DNA of 64,000 nucleotides from Streptomyces fumanus (GTDB taxonomy: Bacteria > Actinomycetota > Actinomycetes > Streptomycetales > Streptomycetaceae): the NCBI RefSeq assembly GCF_014655295.1, contig NZ_BNBI01000001.1:496001-560000 (forward strand), in the 5' to 3' direction. Each line of letters begins with the position of its first letter. The first letter of the stretch is position 1. The notes under the pieces are model-generated. The model was not told the origin of the DNA, made no database searches, and was given only the letters and a program-made list of their open reading frames with translations. Of this stretch, positions 10,474 through 19,473 are shown one piece after another. The position numbers were made by a program, and so were the translations under genes.

Positions 10474-10537
10474 GAGGGCGCCCGCCGTGGCGCACGTACG
10501 GCGATGCGCGCGTACGTACGACAGGGCGGGCGCCCTC
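10474..10537. terminator. Long-loop inverted repeat between convergent genes
   Basis: 13-bp perfect arms GAGGGCGCCCGCC (10474-10486) and its complement (10525-10537) enclose a 38-base loop rich in CGTACG. It lies between the tetR stop and the stop of the next minus-strand gene, as expected of a bidirectional terminator. Confidence 0.75.
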
Positions 10538-10585
10538 GGTGAAGCCTTCGGAGCCTCGGTGGAGCCTCGTGCGGCGGGGCCGGGA

Positions 10586-10873
10586 TCAGCCCTTGGCGTC
10601 GGCCTTCGTGGTCTCCCGGGTGCGGATGTTGCGGCTGGTCACCCGGTGCGCCTCCTGCGAGCGGTCGAGGACCAGGACGAGGCCGGCGATCACCGCGAAC
10701 AGCACGAGCGGGGCGAAGACGTACAGGCCCAGCGTCTCGATGACGCTCAGGCCCGTGCCGGGGTCGTCGCCGTCGTCGCGGGTCAGCGCGAGCGCGGGGG
10801 ACGACATGAGCAGCATCATCAGCGTCGTACCGGCCGCCAGGGTGCCGGCGCGCAGGGCGTTCTTCTTGTCCAC
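10586..10873 (-). CDS. Small secreted or membrane protein, unknown function
   Basis: 95 residues from GTG 10873. An N-terminal signal-like segment (TLAAGTTLMMLLMSSPALAL) is followed by a short acidic loop, a second hydrophobic span (LYVFAPLVLFAVIAGLVLVL) and a basic cytoplasmic tail. This suggests a protein with a cleaved leader and one membrane span. No enzymatic motif is visible. It is co-directional with malQ, whose stop lies on the far side of a 59-base gap. Confidence 0.75.
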   Translation of the reverse strand: MDKKNALRAGTLAAGTTLMMLLMSSPALALTRDDGDDPGTGLSVIETLGLYVFAPLVLFAVIAGLVLVLDRSQEAHRVTSRNIRTRETTKADAKG

Positions 10874-10932
10874 GTGCCCAAGTTAGCGAACGCCGGTGCG
10901 CGCCGCGCGCCCGGGGTGCCGTCCGCGGCGGT

Positions 10933-13026
10933 TCAGCCCCCCGGGCCGCCCGCCCGTACCGCCTCGATCAGCGCGTGCAGCCGGGGCGAGGCGGCGAGGT
11001 CCTCCAGGGTCACCGGGCGGCCCTCGGCGTCGGCGACGGGCAGCCGCCAGTTGGGGTACTCGTCCGAGGTGCCGGGGAGGTTCTGCGGGCGGCGGTCGCC
11101 GACCGTGTCCGGCAGCCAGACGCCGACCATGCGGGCGGGGGTGGCGAGCAGGAAGCGGTGGACGGCCTGGATCGCGGCCTCCTCGGAGGGCGTGCCGGTG
11201 CCGTCGGCGGTGCCGCGCAGCAGCCCGAGCCGGGCGAGCAGGTCCAGCCACTCCCCCGCGTCCGCCGCGGCCTCCGCGCGTTCCTCCTCGGCCGGGCGGG
11301 TGAGCAGGCCGAGGCGGTCGCGGAGTTCGACGTGCTCGCCGGTGAGGCGGGCCGCGGTGGACGGCAGGTCGTGGGTGGTGGCGGTGGCCAGGCAGTCCTC
11401 GCGCCAGCGGTCGGGGGGCAGGGGGCGGCCGTCGCCCTCCCAGTCCCGTTCGAACCAGAGCACCGAGGTGCCGAGCACGCCGCGCTCGCGGAGCGTCTCG
11501 CGCACCCCCGGTTCCACGGTGCCGAGGTCCTCGCCGATCACCACGGCCCCGGCGCGGGACGCCTCCAGGACGAGGACGGCGAGCATGGCCTCGGCGTCGT
11601 AGCGGACGTAGGCGCCCTCGGTGGGCGGGTGGCCCTCGGGGACCCACCAGAGCCGGAACAGGCCCATCACATGGTCGATGCGCAGCGCACCGGCGTACCG
11701 GAACAGGGCGCGCAGCAGGTCGCGGTAGGGCGCGTAGCCGGACTCGGCGAGCCGGTCGGGGCGCCAGGGCGGCAGACCCCAGTCCTGGCCGCGGGCGTTG
11801 AAGGCGTCCGGCGGGGCGCCCACCGACATGCCGGCGGCGAAGTGCTCGCGCTGCGCCCAGGCGTCGGCGCCGCCGGGGTGGACGCCGACCGCGAGGTCGT
11901 GGACGACGCCGAGCGGCATCCCGGCCTCGCGGGCGGCGCGCTGGGCGGCGGTGAGCTGGGACTCGGTGAGCCAGGCCAGCCAGGAGTGGAAGTCGATCCG
12001 GTCCATCAGCGCGGCGCGGGCGCGGGCGGTCCCGGCGGACCGCGGGTCCTGGAGCGCCTCGGGCCAGCGGTGCCAGTCGGAACCGTGCACCTCGGCGAGC
12101 GCGCACCAGGTGGCGTGGTCCTCCAGGGCCTGGCCCTGGGCGGCGAGGTAGTCGCAGTAGGCGGCGCGGCGGCCGGGGCCGAGCGGTACCTGGCGTACGT
12201 GTTCCAGGGCTTCGCGCTTGAGTGCCCACACGGCGTCGCGGTCGATGAGGGCGCCCTTGTCCAGGACCTCCGCGCGCAGTCCGGCGGCGCGCTGCCACAG
12301 CGCCCGGACCTCGTCGCGGTCGGTGACGTGGGCGAACTCGGGGATGTCCTCGATCCGCAGGTGCACCGGGTCGGGGAAGCGGCGGGAGGAGGGCCGGTAC
12401 GGGGAGGGGTCGGTGGGGGCGCCGGGCACGGCCGCGTGCAACGGGTTGACCTGCACGAATCCGGCGCCGAGGGCGCGGCCGGCCCAGGAGGTCAGCTCGC
12501 CGAGGTCGCCGAGGTCGCCCATGCCCCAGGAGCGCCGGGAGAGCAGGGAGTAGAGCTGGACCAGCAGCCCGTAGGAGCGGCCGGGCGGGGCGGGCAGCCG
12601 GGGCGGGGCGACGACGAGGTGGGCGCGGGCGGTGCGGCCGTCGGGGGCGGTGGCCGTCAGCCGGTGCACGCCGGGCGGGAGGTCCTCGGGGCCGGCCCGG
12701 GTCTCGCCCTGTTCGGTGTCGATCCGCAGCCGGGTGCCCGCGGGCAGCGCGGCCAGGGCGTCCGGCACGGGGCCGCCGCTCCAGTGGACGACGGTGGGGG
12801 GCAGCAGCCGGGCCGCCAGTTCCGCCTCGCGGGCGGCGAGCGAGGCGCGGACCGCGGCGGGGTCGCCGGCGTCCACGCCGAGGGCGGCGAGGGCGAGGGT
12901 GAGCGCGGTGGCGGTGGCGGGGACCGTGCGGTCGGGGGACGGTCGGTAGGAGGCGGCGACGCCGTGGAGTTCGGCGAGCCGGGTGAGGTCCTCGGTGGGC
13001 GGCTCGGCCGGCCGGGGAGCCGCCAC
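10933..13026 (-). CDS. malQ: 4-alpha-glucanotransferase (amylomaltase, GH77)
   Basis: A 697-residue enzyme that transfers glucan chains between maltodextrins in glycogen/maltodextrin metabolism. GH77 features are the nucleophile region (GALRIDHVMGLFRLWWVP), the acid/base region (VVIGEDLGTVEPGVRE) and the late LPSTAARLTGEH box. The first ~130 residues form the N-terminal extension typical of actinobacterial MalQ. The GTG start at 13026 overlaps the TAG of the upstream 79-residue gene by one base (TAGTG), so the two are translationally coupled. Confidence 0.95.
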   Translation of the reverse strand: MAAPRPAEPPTEDLTRLAELHGVAASYRPSPDRTVPATATALTLALAALGVDAGDPAAVRASLAAREAELAARLLPPTVVHWSGGPVPDALAALPAGTRLRIDTEQGETRAGPEDLPPGVHRLTATAPDGRTARAHLVVAPPRLPAPPGRSYGLLVQLYSLLSRRSWGMGDLGDLGELTSWAGRALGAGFVQVNPLHAAVPGAPTDPSPYRPSSRRFPDPVHLRIEDIPEFAHVTDRDEVRALWQRAAGLRAEVLDKGALIDRDAVWALKREALEHVRQVPLGPGRRAAYCDYLAAQGQALEDHATWCALAEVHGSDWHRWPEALQDPRSAGTARARAALMDRIDFHSWLAWLTESQLTAAQRAAREAGMPLGVVHDLAVGVHPGGADAWAQREHFAAGMSVGAPPDAFNARGQDWGLPPWRPDRLAESGYAPYRDLLRALFRYAGALRIDHVMGLFRLWWVPEGHPPTEGAYVRYDAEAMLAVLVLEASRAGAVVIGEDLGTVEPGVRETLRERGVLGTSVLWFERDWEGDGRPLPPDRWREDCLATATTHDLPSTAARLTGEHVELRDRLGLLTRPAEEERAEAAADAGEWLDLLARLGLLRGTADGTGTPSEEAAIQAVHRFLLATPARMVGVWLPDTVGDRRPQNLPGTSDEYPNWRLPVADAEGRPVTLEDLAASPRLHALIEAVRAGGPGG

Positions 13027-13265
13027 TACGGCCTCGTCGCTTCCGGTACGGCGAAGGAGGCGGTGCCCTGCTCCGGCACGACCGCCGTCTGCTCGGGCGA
13101 GGACTCGCTGGTCAGCGGCACGGCGTCGGCGGTCGGGGACTCGCTGGTGAGCGGTTCGGCGTCGGGCAGCGGCGGCTCGCTGGTGAGCGGTGCCTCCGGT
13201 TCGGCGGACCGGTCCGCGACGGGTTCACAGGGATGCGGGAACACCAGATGGGTCGGCACGGCCAC
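13026..13265 (-). CDS. 79-residue PLTSE-repeat protein coupled to malQ
   Basis: The chosen start is GTG 13265, four bases after AGGAGG; a second GTG six bases later is equally plausible. The protein begins with THLVFPHPCEPV and then has three imperfect copies of a segment ending PLTSE, spaced 13-14 residues apart and separated by acidic and Pro-rich linkers. It has no signal peptide, membrane span or recognised domain, and looks disordered. It overlaps malQ by one base, so it probably acts with it or exists to drive its translation. Confidence 0.7.
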   Translation of the reverse strand: MAVPTHLVFPHPCEPVADRSAEPEAPLTSEPPLPDAEPLTSESPTADAVPLTSESSPEQTAVVPEQGTASFAVPEATRP

Positions 13266-13455
13266 GGGGCCTCCTCGTCGGGCGCGACTTCGGCGGACTA
13301 TGGCAGCCCTACCCCGTGGACGCGGCGGCAGACGTGCCCGGGGGCGGGAAGTGCGGACCGTCACGCCCGGTACGTTCCGCCCCACCTGCCCTTCTCCCGG
13401 GGGCGGCTTCCCGGCCGGGCCCCCGCACGCCGGGACGTGGAAGGGCCCGGACCGG

Positions 13456-13992
13456 TCAGGCGGAGATGCCGTCGATCCGGGCCAGGGCGTCGTCCGCGCC
13501 GTACGGCTGCAGATACGGCAGCCAGCGCGGGTCCCGGTGGCCGGTGCCGATGATGCGCCAGGCCAGTCCGGTGGGCGGGGCGGGTTTGTGGCGCAGCCGC
13601 CAGCCGATCTCGCCGAGGTGGCGGTCGGCCTTCACGTGGTTGCAGCGGCGGCAGGAGGCCACCACGTTGTCCCAGACGTGCTTGCCCCCGCGGCTGCGCG
13701 GGATGACGTGGTCGACGCTGGTTGCGACGCCACCGCAGTACATGCACCGGCCGCCGTCGCGGGCGAAGAGCGCGCGGCGGGTGAGCGGGACGGGCCCCCG
13801 GTAGGGCACCCGCACGAATCGCTTGAGCCGGACCACGCTGGGTGCGGGGACGGTGACGGTGGCACTGTGCAGATAGGCGCCGGACTCCTCCAGGCACACG
13901 GCCTTGTTCTCCAGGACGAGGACGAGCGCGCGGCGGAGCGGTACGACGCCGAGCGGCTCGTACGACGCGTTGAGGACCAGGACGTGCGGCAC
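13456..13992 (-). CDS. HNH endonuclease family protein
   Basis: 178 residues from GTG 13992, preceded by AAGGAGG. The HNH core has a zinc knuckle (CMYCGG), the catalytic segment SVDHVIPRSRGGKHVWDNVV and the second knuckle CRRCNHVK. The N terminus (VLVLNASYEPLGVVPLRRAL) is the conserved start of a widespread bacterial HNH family often found as a housekeeping gene. The role is probably DNA processing or restriction-like, but no specific function is established. It is divergent from the mechanosensitive channel gene. Confidence 0.9.
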   Translation of the reverse strand: MPHVLVLNASYEPLGVVPLRRALVLVLENKAVCLEESGAYLHSATVTVPAPSVVRLKRFVRVPYRGPVPLTRRALFARDGGRCMYCGGVATSVDHVIPRSRGGKHVWDNVVASCRRCNHVKADRHLGEIGWRLRHKPAPPTGLAWRIIGTGHRDPRWLPYLQPYGADDALARIDGISA

Positions 13993-14295
13993 GGATGCCT
14001 CCTTGTACGCCGGCGGCGCGTGGCTCGCGCCGGGACGATCCGTAGTCAGTCTCCCCTCATGGCCGACTCACGCGCCACCATGTCCCGGTAACGGGCTGGG
14101 AGTGTTTTCGACCACATCTGATGCATCCCCCGGCGCGTGACCTGTTCAAGCGCGGGTGAGTGCCGTCTCTTCTCCGCACATCACACCGAACCGCACATCA
14201 TGCCCCGTTAGTGTGGTGGTTCCGCCCGTCCGGTGACCTTTTCGTGACCTTGGACCCGTGCCGGGGGCGGGCCGCTGCTCCTGGAGGTACCCGCC
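13993..14295. other. 303-base divergent intergenic region, no gene seen
   Basis: The region separates the HNH gene and the MscS gene. It must contain both promoters. No clear -35/-10 pair, repeat or small reading frame with a ribosome site was found; composition is somewhat more AT-rich around 14100-14250. Confidence 0.6.
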
Positions 14296-15432
14296 GTGTC
14301 GCTGTCCGCCGCCGTCGTGAAGGCCGCCGGTTCCTCGCCGTCCCCGTCGCCGTCGCCGTCCTCGACGGCGCCGGTCGTGCCCACCCTCAAGGACGCCCAG
14401 GAGAGCGCGTCCAACGCGGCCGGCTGGGTCGAGCAGAACTGGTCGACGTGGCTGGCGATCGGCCTGCGGGTGCTGCTGATCGTGGTGATCGCGGCGGTGC
14501 TGCGGGCGGTGGTGCGGCGCGGCATCACCAAGCTGATAGACCGGATGAACCGCACCGTGCAGGCGGTCGACGGCACCGCGCTGGGCGGGCTGCTGGTCAA
14601 CGCCGAGCGGCGCCGGCAGCGCTCCCAGGCCATCGGGTCGGTGCTGCGTTCGGTGGCGAGCTTCGTGATCCTGGGCACCGCGGCGCTGATGGTGCTGGCC
14701 ACGTTCGAGATCAACCTGGCGCCGCTGCTGGCCTCCGCCGGTGTCGCGGGCGTGGCGATCGGCTTCGGCGCCCGCAACCTGGTCACCGACTTCCTCTCCG
14801 GCGTCTTCATGATCCTGGAGGACCAGTACGGCGTCGGCGACACCATCGACGCGGGCGTGGCTTCCGGCGAGGTCATCGAGGTCGGGCTGCGGGTCACCAA
14901 GCTGCGCGGCGACAACGGCGAGATCTGGTACGTGCGCAACGGCGAGGTCAAGCGGATCGGCAACCTCTCCCAGGGCTGGGCGACGGCCGGGGTGGACGTG
15001 ACCGTCCGGGCCGACGAGGACCTGGACCGGGTGCGGGCCACGCTCGACGCGGTCGGCGAGCGGATGGCCAAGGAGGACCCCTGGAGCGAGCTGCTGTGGG
15101 GCCCGATCGAGGTGCTCGGCCTGGAGTCGGTGCTGCTGGACTCCATGGTGGTGCGGGTGTCGGCGAAGACCATGCCCGGCAAGTCCCTCACCGTCGAGCG
15201 CGAGCTGCGCTGGCGCATCAAGCGGGCGTTCGACGCGGCCGACATCCCGATCGTCGGCGGCGCCACCGCCCCGGCCGACGAGGCCGAGCAGACCGTCGCC
15301 GACCCCACGGCGGCCGTCGCGGCGCCCTCCGCCTACGCCAACTCCTCCTCCCCGCAGTCCGCGGCGGCCTCCCCGCTGACTCCGCCGGCCCCGGGGAGCG
15401 GCACGCCGATCCCGCCCGGCACCGCCAAGTAG
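14296..15432 (+). CDS. MscS-type mechanosensitive ion channel
   Basis: A 378-residue membrane protein that would open under membrane tension to release solutes on hypo-osmotic shock. After a Ser/Pro-rich start there is a first span (WLAIGLRVLLIVVIAAVL) and a second (SVASFVILGTAALMVLATF). The pore helix has Gly/Ala packing (ASAGVAGVAIGFGARNLV), followed by the beta domain (EDQYGVGDTID) and a mixed C-terminal domain. A disordered Ala/Pro/Ser tail of about 60 residues ends it. Start GTG 14296 lies 8 bases after GGAGG. Confidence 0.94.
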   Translation: MSLSAAVVKAAGSSPSPSPSPSSTAPVVPTLKDAQESASNAAGWVEQNWSTWLAIGLRVLLIVVIAAVLRAVVRRGITKLIDRMNRTVQAVDGTALGGLLVNAERRRQRSQAIGSVLRSVASFVILGTAALMVLATFEINLAPLLASAGVAGVAIGFGARNLVTDFLSGVFMILEDQYGVGDTIDAGVASGEVIEVGLRVTKLRGDNGEIWYVRNGEVKRIGNLSQGWATAGVDVTVRADEDLDRVRATLDAVGERMAKEDPWSELLWGPIEVLGLESVLLDSMVVRVSAKTMPGKSLTVERELRWRIKRAFDAADIPIVGGATAPADEAEQTVADPTAAVAAPSAYANSSSPQSAAASPLTPPAPGSGTPIPPGTAK

Positions 15433-15460
15433 GCCCGGGCCCCGCGGGGCCGGTCCGCCC

Positions 15461-15483
15461 GGGGGAACCGAACCGGTTCCCCC
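15461..15483 (+). terminator. Hairpin terminator after mscS
   Basis: Perfect 10-bp arms GGGGGAACCG and CGGTTCCCCC with an AAC loop, 28 bases after the stop. The stem can extend by two more pairs. Confidence 0.85.
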
Positions 15484-15610
15484 GGCGTATCTATGGGCAG
15501 GGTGGTGCGGGGGCGCGGGGATCGCCGCCGTCTTCGGGTCGCAACCGGTGCGCGGGCCGGTGCCGGGCGGCGATACTGGCGGCGACGGATGACCATGGGG
15601 GAGGTCAGCA

Positions 15611-17053
15611 GTGAACCAACCGCCGAGGACGAGCGCGCCGCCACCACCGCTCGGCACGCCCACGCTGCCGGCCGTGCCGCCGCAGCCCGGCCCGCCGGAC
15701 CCGGCCGGCCCGGCGCCCGCCGCCGCACCGGGGCCGCCGCGCCGTACCGCGTTCGCCGAGGGCGTGGACCGGCTGCGGGCGGCGGCCGTCACCGAGCCCG
15801 GCCGGCTCCGGCTGATCGGCGCGCTGCTCGCCCTGCTGATCGTCGCCTTCGGTGCCGTGACCGCCTGGCAGAGCACCGAGCGGGCCGACGCCGCCGACGA
15901 CGTCCTGCACCGCAGCCAGCCCCTGTCCTCCGGCGCGGCCGACATCTACCGCTCCCTCGCCGACGCCAACACGGCGGCGTCCAGCGGCTTCCTGGCCGGC
16001 GGACAGGAGAGCGAGTCGTCCCGCGACCGCTACGAGAAGGACATCCGCACCGCGGCGGCGGGCCTGGTCACCGCCGCCACCAACTCCGACCCCCGGTCCG
16101 CGTCGGCGGCCACCATCGCCGAGCTGAACCGGCTGCTGCCGGAGTACAAGGGCCTGATCGAGCGGGCCCGCACCTACAACCGCCAGGGCTTCCCGGTCGG
16201 CGGCGCCTATCTGCGCTACGCCAACGAGAAGATGCAGAAGGAGATGCTCCCGGCGGCCGAGGACCTCTACACCACGGAGAACCGCCGCCTGGGCGACGAC
16301 TACGCGGACGCCACGCCCTACCCGTGGGCCGCCGTCGCGCTCGGCGTGCTCGCCCTGGCCGCCCTGGGCTGGGCCCAGCTCCGCACCTACCGGCGCACCA
16401 ACCGGGTCCTCAACCACGGCCTGGTGGCCGCCACTGCCGCCACCGTCGTGGTGCTGCTCTGGCTGGTCGTCGGCCACACCGTGGCCCGCGCCCACCTCGA
16501 CGACTCCCGCGACCACGGCGTCCGTTCGCTGAACGTGCTGCACGACGCCCGGATCGCCTCCCTGAAGGCCCGCGGCAACGAGAACCTCACCCTGGTCGCC
16601 CGCGGCGCCGAGACCAGGACGGTGAACGGCACCGCGCTGGACGCCTACGACTACGACTACCAGCGGAACATGAAGGCGCTCGCCGCGAAGCTGGCCGACG
16701 CCGGGCGGCTCGCCGACGACGACACCGGCCGGAAGCCGGTCGCCGCCGCGGCCGGCGACATGACGGAGTGGCAGAAGCGCCACCGGGCCGCCCGCGCGGC
16801 GGACGAGAACGGCGCCTACCAGCAGGCGCTGCGCAAGGTGATCGGCGACGAGGGCGCCACCGTGGAGTGCTTCGACGGGGTGGACGCCCGTCTCGCCGAG
16901 GCGCTGGAGCACGAGAGACGTGAGTTCGCGCGGGCGGCCGGCGACGGCCTGGACGCGATGACCGGCCTGCCGGTGGGCGCCGGCGTCCTGGCGGTGCTGG
17001 GCGCCGCCGGCGCGGTCCTCGGCATCGGCCGCAGGCTGTCGGAGTACCGGTGA
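15611..17053 (+). CDS. glnX: GlnX-like membrane sensor protein
   Basis: A 480-residue membrane protein opening the kinase cluster. A Pro-rich cytoplasmic N terminus leads to span 1 (LIGALLALLIVAFGAVTAW). An extracytoplasmic helical domain of ~140 residues follows, then spans 2 and 3 (AAVALGVLALAALGW; ATAATVVVLLWLVVGHTV). A second extracytoplasmic helical domain and a last span (AGVLAVLGAAGAVLGI) complete it. In Mycobacterium the membrane protein GlnX, the binding protein GlnH and kinase PknG form one operon in which GlnX relays ligand binding to PknG. The same order here supports that role. The gene overlaps the next one by four bases (GTGA). Confidence 0.82.
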   Translation: MNQPPRTSAPPPPLGTPTLPAVPPQPGPPDPAGPAPAAAPGPPRRTAFAEGVDRLRAAAVTEPGRLRLIGALLALLIVAFGAVTAWQSTERADAADDVLHRSQPLSSGAADIYRSLADANTAASSGFLAGGQESESSRDRYEKDIRTAAAGLVTAATNSDPRSASAATIAELNRLLPEYKGLIERARTYNRQGFPVGGAYLRYANEKMQKEMLPAAEDLYTTENRRLGDDYADATPYPWAAVALGVLALAALGWAQLRTYRRTNRVLNHGLVAATAATVVVLLWLVVGHTVARAHLDDSRDHGVRSLNVLHDARIASLKARGNENLTLVARGAETRTVNGTALDAYDYDYQRNMKALAAKLADAGRLADDDTGRKPVAAAAGDMTEWQKRHRAARAADENGAYQQALRKVIGDEGATVECFDGVDARLAEALEHERREFARAAGDGLDAMTGLPVGAGVLAVLGAAGAVLGIGRRLSEYR

Positions 17054-18132
17054 CCGGCGCACCGGGGAGACTCGCGGAAGGAGGGGCGAGGATGCGTGCA
17101 CGACGACTGCGGGCCAGCCTGAGGGGCTGGGGCGGGGTGGGTGCCATGGCGGTCGTCTGCGCCCTGGCGGTGCTGTTCGCGCTGCTGCTGCCGGCCGCCC
17201 GGTCGCACGGCGGGGACACCGGCGGCACCGGCGGGCCGGGCGTCACCCGCGGCAGCCAGACCCGGGCCGAGGAGTGCACGGACCCCGAGGAGCAGACCCT
17301 CGCCCCGTCCGCCGCCGACGGCCCCACCATCGACGCGATCAAGTCCCGTACCGGGGAGAAGCGCAAGCTGGTCGTCGGCGTCGACCAGAACAGCTACCGG
17401 TGGGGCTACCGCGACCCCAACAGCGGCGGCACCGCCGAGCTGGAGGGCTTCGACATCGACCTGGTGCACCGCATCGCCGAGGACATCCTCGGCGACCCGG
17501 ACGCCGTCCAGTTCAAGGCGATCCCCACCAACCAGCGGATCCCGGCGATCCAGGACGGCCGGGTCGACATGGTGGTGCGCACCATGACCATCAACTGCGA
17601 CCGGATGAAGGACGTCGCCTTCTCCGCGCCCTACTTCCGCACCGGCCAGCAGCTCCTGGCCCCCCGGTCCTCCCCGATCACGGGGTACGACGGGTCGCTG
17701 GCCGGCAAGAAGATCTGCACGGCGGCGGGTTCGACCGCGTACAGCACCCTGGAGCAGGACCGGGCCGACGGCGATCTGGTCGCCTCCGCCGACCTGAGCA
17801 CGACCGTGCCCAACCAGCTCGACTGCCTGGTGCGGCTCCAGCTCGGCGAGGTGGACGCGGTGGTCACCGACGGGGCGCTGGCCGCCAGCCAGGCCGCGCA
17901 GGACCCCACGGTCCAGCTCAAGGGCGACCCGTTCACGACCGAGTACTACGGCGTGGCGATGAAGAAGGACGCCGACGATCTGGTACGCCGGGTCAACCGC
18001 ATCCTGGTGGAGTTCCGCGCGGACACCACCGGCGGCTGGCAGCGGTCGTACGACGTCTGGCTGTCGGAGACACTGGGCCGGGACACGGCGAAGTACGAAC
18101 CGCCGGACCCGCGGTACCTGCGCAAGAGCTGA
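17050..18132 (+). CDS. glnH: GlnH-like extracytoplasmic amino-acid-binding protein
   Basis: A 360-residue protein with an N-terminal anchor (MAVVCALAVLFALLLPAA) and a family 3 solute-binding domain. The fold's signature regions are LEGFDIDLVHRIAEDILG, IPAIQDGRVDMVVRTMTI and VAFSAPYFRTGQQLL. No lipobox Cys follows the leader, so it is likely membrane-anchored rather than a lipoprotein. No ABC permease or ATPase is adjacent, which argues for signalling rather than transport. In mycobacteria the equivalent protein binds aspartate/glutamate and signals through GlnX to PknG. Ligand identity here is inferred by analogy only. Confidence 0.88.
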   Translation: MTGAPGRLAEGGARMRARRLRASLRGWGGVGAMAVVCALAVLFALLLPAARSHGGDTGGTGGPGVTRGSQTRAEECTDPEEQTLAPSAADGPTIDAIKSRTGEKRKLVVGVDQNSYRWGYRDPNSGGTAELEGFDIDLVHRIAEDILGDPDAVQFKAIPTNQRIPAIQDGRVDMVVRTMTINCDRMKDVAFSAPYFRTGQQLLAPRSSPITGYDGSLAGKKICTAAGSTAYSTLEQDRADGDLVASADLSTTVPNQLDCLVRLQLGEVDAVVTDGALAASQAAQDPTVQLKGDPFTTEYYGVAMKKDADDLVRRVNRILVEFRADTTGGWQRSYDVWLSETLGRDTAKYEPPDPRYLRKS

Positions 18133-18182
18133 ACCGGGCGGCCGCGGCCGCCGACCGACCGAACCGCAGCGAGAGGTGATCG

Positions 18183-19451
18183 ATGGGCGACCCGGGACCC
18201 ACCGGGCCGGTGCTGGACCGGGACGAGGTGGACCGTGCCCTGGCGCGGCTCGGCGCGGAGCACGAGGCGGTCGAGACCTCGCTGCTGGCGCTCCAGGACC
18301 ACGCGGGCCGCCGGCTGCTCGAAGGCGCCGAGCTGACCGGTGTCACCCGGGACCGCTGGGCGGCCACGGAGGCGTCGATCACGCTGCTGTGGACGTACTT
18401 CGACGCCTACAGCGGCGCGCTGCGCACCGCGCGGGAGATCCGCGCCCGGCGCCGCTGGTCCAGCCGCGAGGACCTGGTGGAGCTGACCGAGCTGCTGCGC
18501 GGCGAGTGCGTCACGGTGCCGGGCGCCGCCGCGGGGCCGGGCGCGCGGCTGAGCGAGCGGTTCTCGCTGGCCGCGCTGGTGGAGCGGATGAACGAGCTGT
18601 ACGCGTCCTCGCTGGACGTGGTGGTCGCCGCCGACGCGGTCTGGTCGGCGCTGCCCGCCCGGATCGACCTGCTCGCCGCCGAACTCCAGCGCACCCGCCG
18701 CCTCGCGCACTCCGTCGGCGTCCGCCCCGGCGAGCACCCGGCCGGCGACGACCTGGAGCGCATCACCCGCACCCTGACCAGGCTGCGCGAGCAGGTGATC
18801 GCCGACCCGCTGGCGTACTGGCTGCCCGGCGAGGGCAGTTCGGCCCCCGGCGGCGGCCGGCCCGACACCACGGTGTACGACCGGGAGGCCCGCGCCCTGG
18901 AGGACGTGCGCCGGGAGATCGACGCGGTGCTGACGGTCCGTCAGGACGCGGAGCAGCGGATCGTGAGACTGCGGGACGTGCTCTCCCGCGCGGACCGCAC
19001 CCTGGCCGAGGCCCGCACCGCGCGCGGCGAGGTGCTGGCGAAGATCGCGGCGACCGAGGTGCCGCCGGTCAGCGGGCCGCCGACCGCGCTCCAGGAGCAG
19101 TTGGCGGCGGCCGCCGAGTACCGCAGGACCGCGCAGTGGAACCGGCTCTCGCCGCTGCTGGAGTCCTTGGAGCAGAAGGCGGAGGACGAACTGCTGCGGG
19201 CCCGCGAGTCGCTGACCGCCGTCACCGCGCCGCTCGCGGTCCGCGCGGAGCTGCGCGGCCGGCTCGACGCGTACAAGGCGAAGGTCGCCCGGCACGGGCT
19301 CGCGGAGGACCCCGAGCTGGTCGAGAAGTACGAGAAGGCCCGCCGGATGCTGTGGAGCGCCCCCTGCGACCTGCGGGTCGCCGAGGAGGCGGTGCTGCGC
19401 TACCAGCGGGCGGCGGCGGAGCTGCTCGGCTCCACCAGGCCGGGCGCGTGA
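18183..19451 (+). CDS. Coiled-coil protein of the PknG cluster, unknown function
   Basis: 422 residues, mostly amphipathic helix with long heptad-like stretches (LEDVRREIDAVLTVRQDAEQ; LTRLREQVIADPLAYWLPG). There is no signal peptide, membrane span or Cys. ATG 18183 is preceded by GAGAGGTG. The gene sits between the binding-protein and kinase genes with short gaps, so it is probably co-transcribed; it has no counterpart in the mycobacterial operon as I know it. It may be a scaffold or kinase partner, but no domain is recognised. Confidence 0.85.
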   Translation: MGDPGPTGPVLDRDEVDRALARLGAEHEAVETSLLALQDHAGRRLLEGAELTGVTRDRWAATEASITLLWTYFDAYSGALRTAREIRARRRWSSREDLVELTELLRGECVTVPGAAAGPGARLSERFSLAALVERMNELYASSLDVVVAADAVWSALPARIDLLAAELQRTRRLAHSVGVRPGEHPAGDDLERITRTLTRLREQVIADPLAYWLPGEGSSAPGGGRPDTTVYDREARALEDVRREIDAVLTVRQDAEQRIVRLRDVLSRADRTLAEARTARGEVLAKIAATEVPPVSGPPTALQEQLAAAAEYRRTAQWNRLSPLLESLEQKAEDELLRARESLTAVTAPLAVRAELRGRLDAYKAKVARHGLAEDPELVEKYEKARRMLWSAPCDLRVAEEAVLRYQRAAAELLGSTRPGA

Positions 19452-19473
19452 GGGAGCAGGGGGAGGCGGCGTC

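Noticed and set aside
17050..18132. Amino-acid ABC importer
   Set aside because: The solute-binding protein has no permease or ATPase gene nearby; its neighbours are a GlnX-like protein and PknG.
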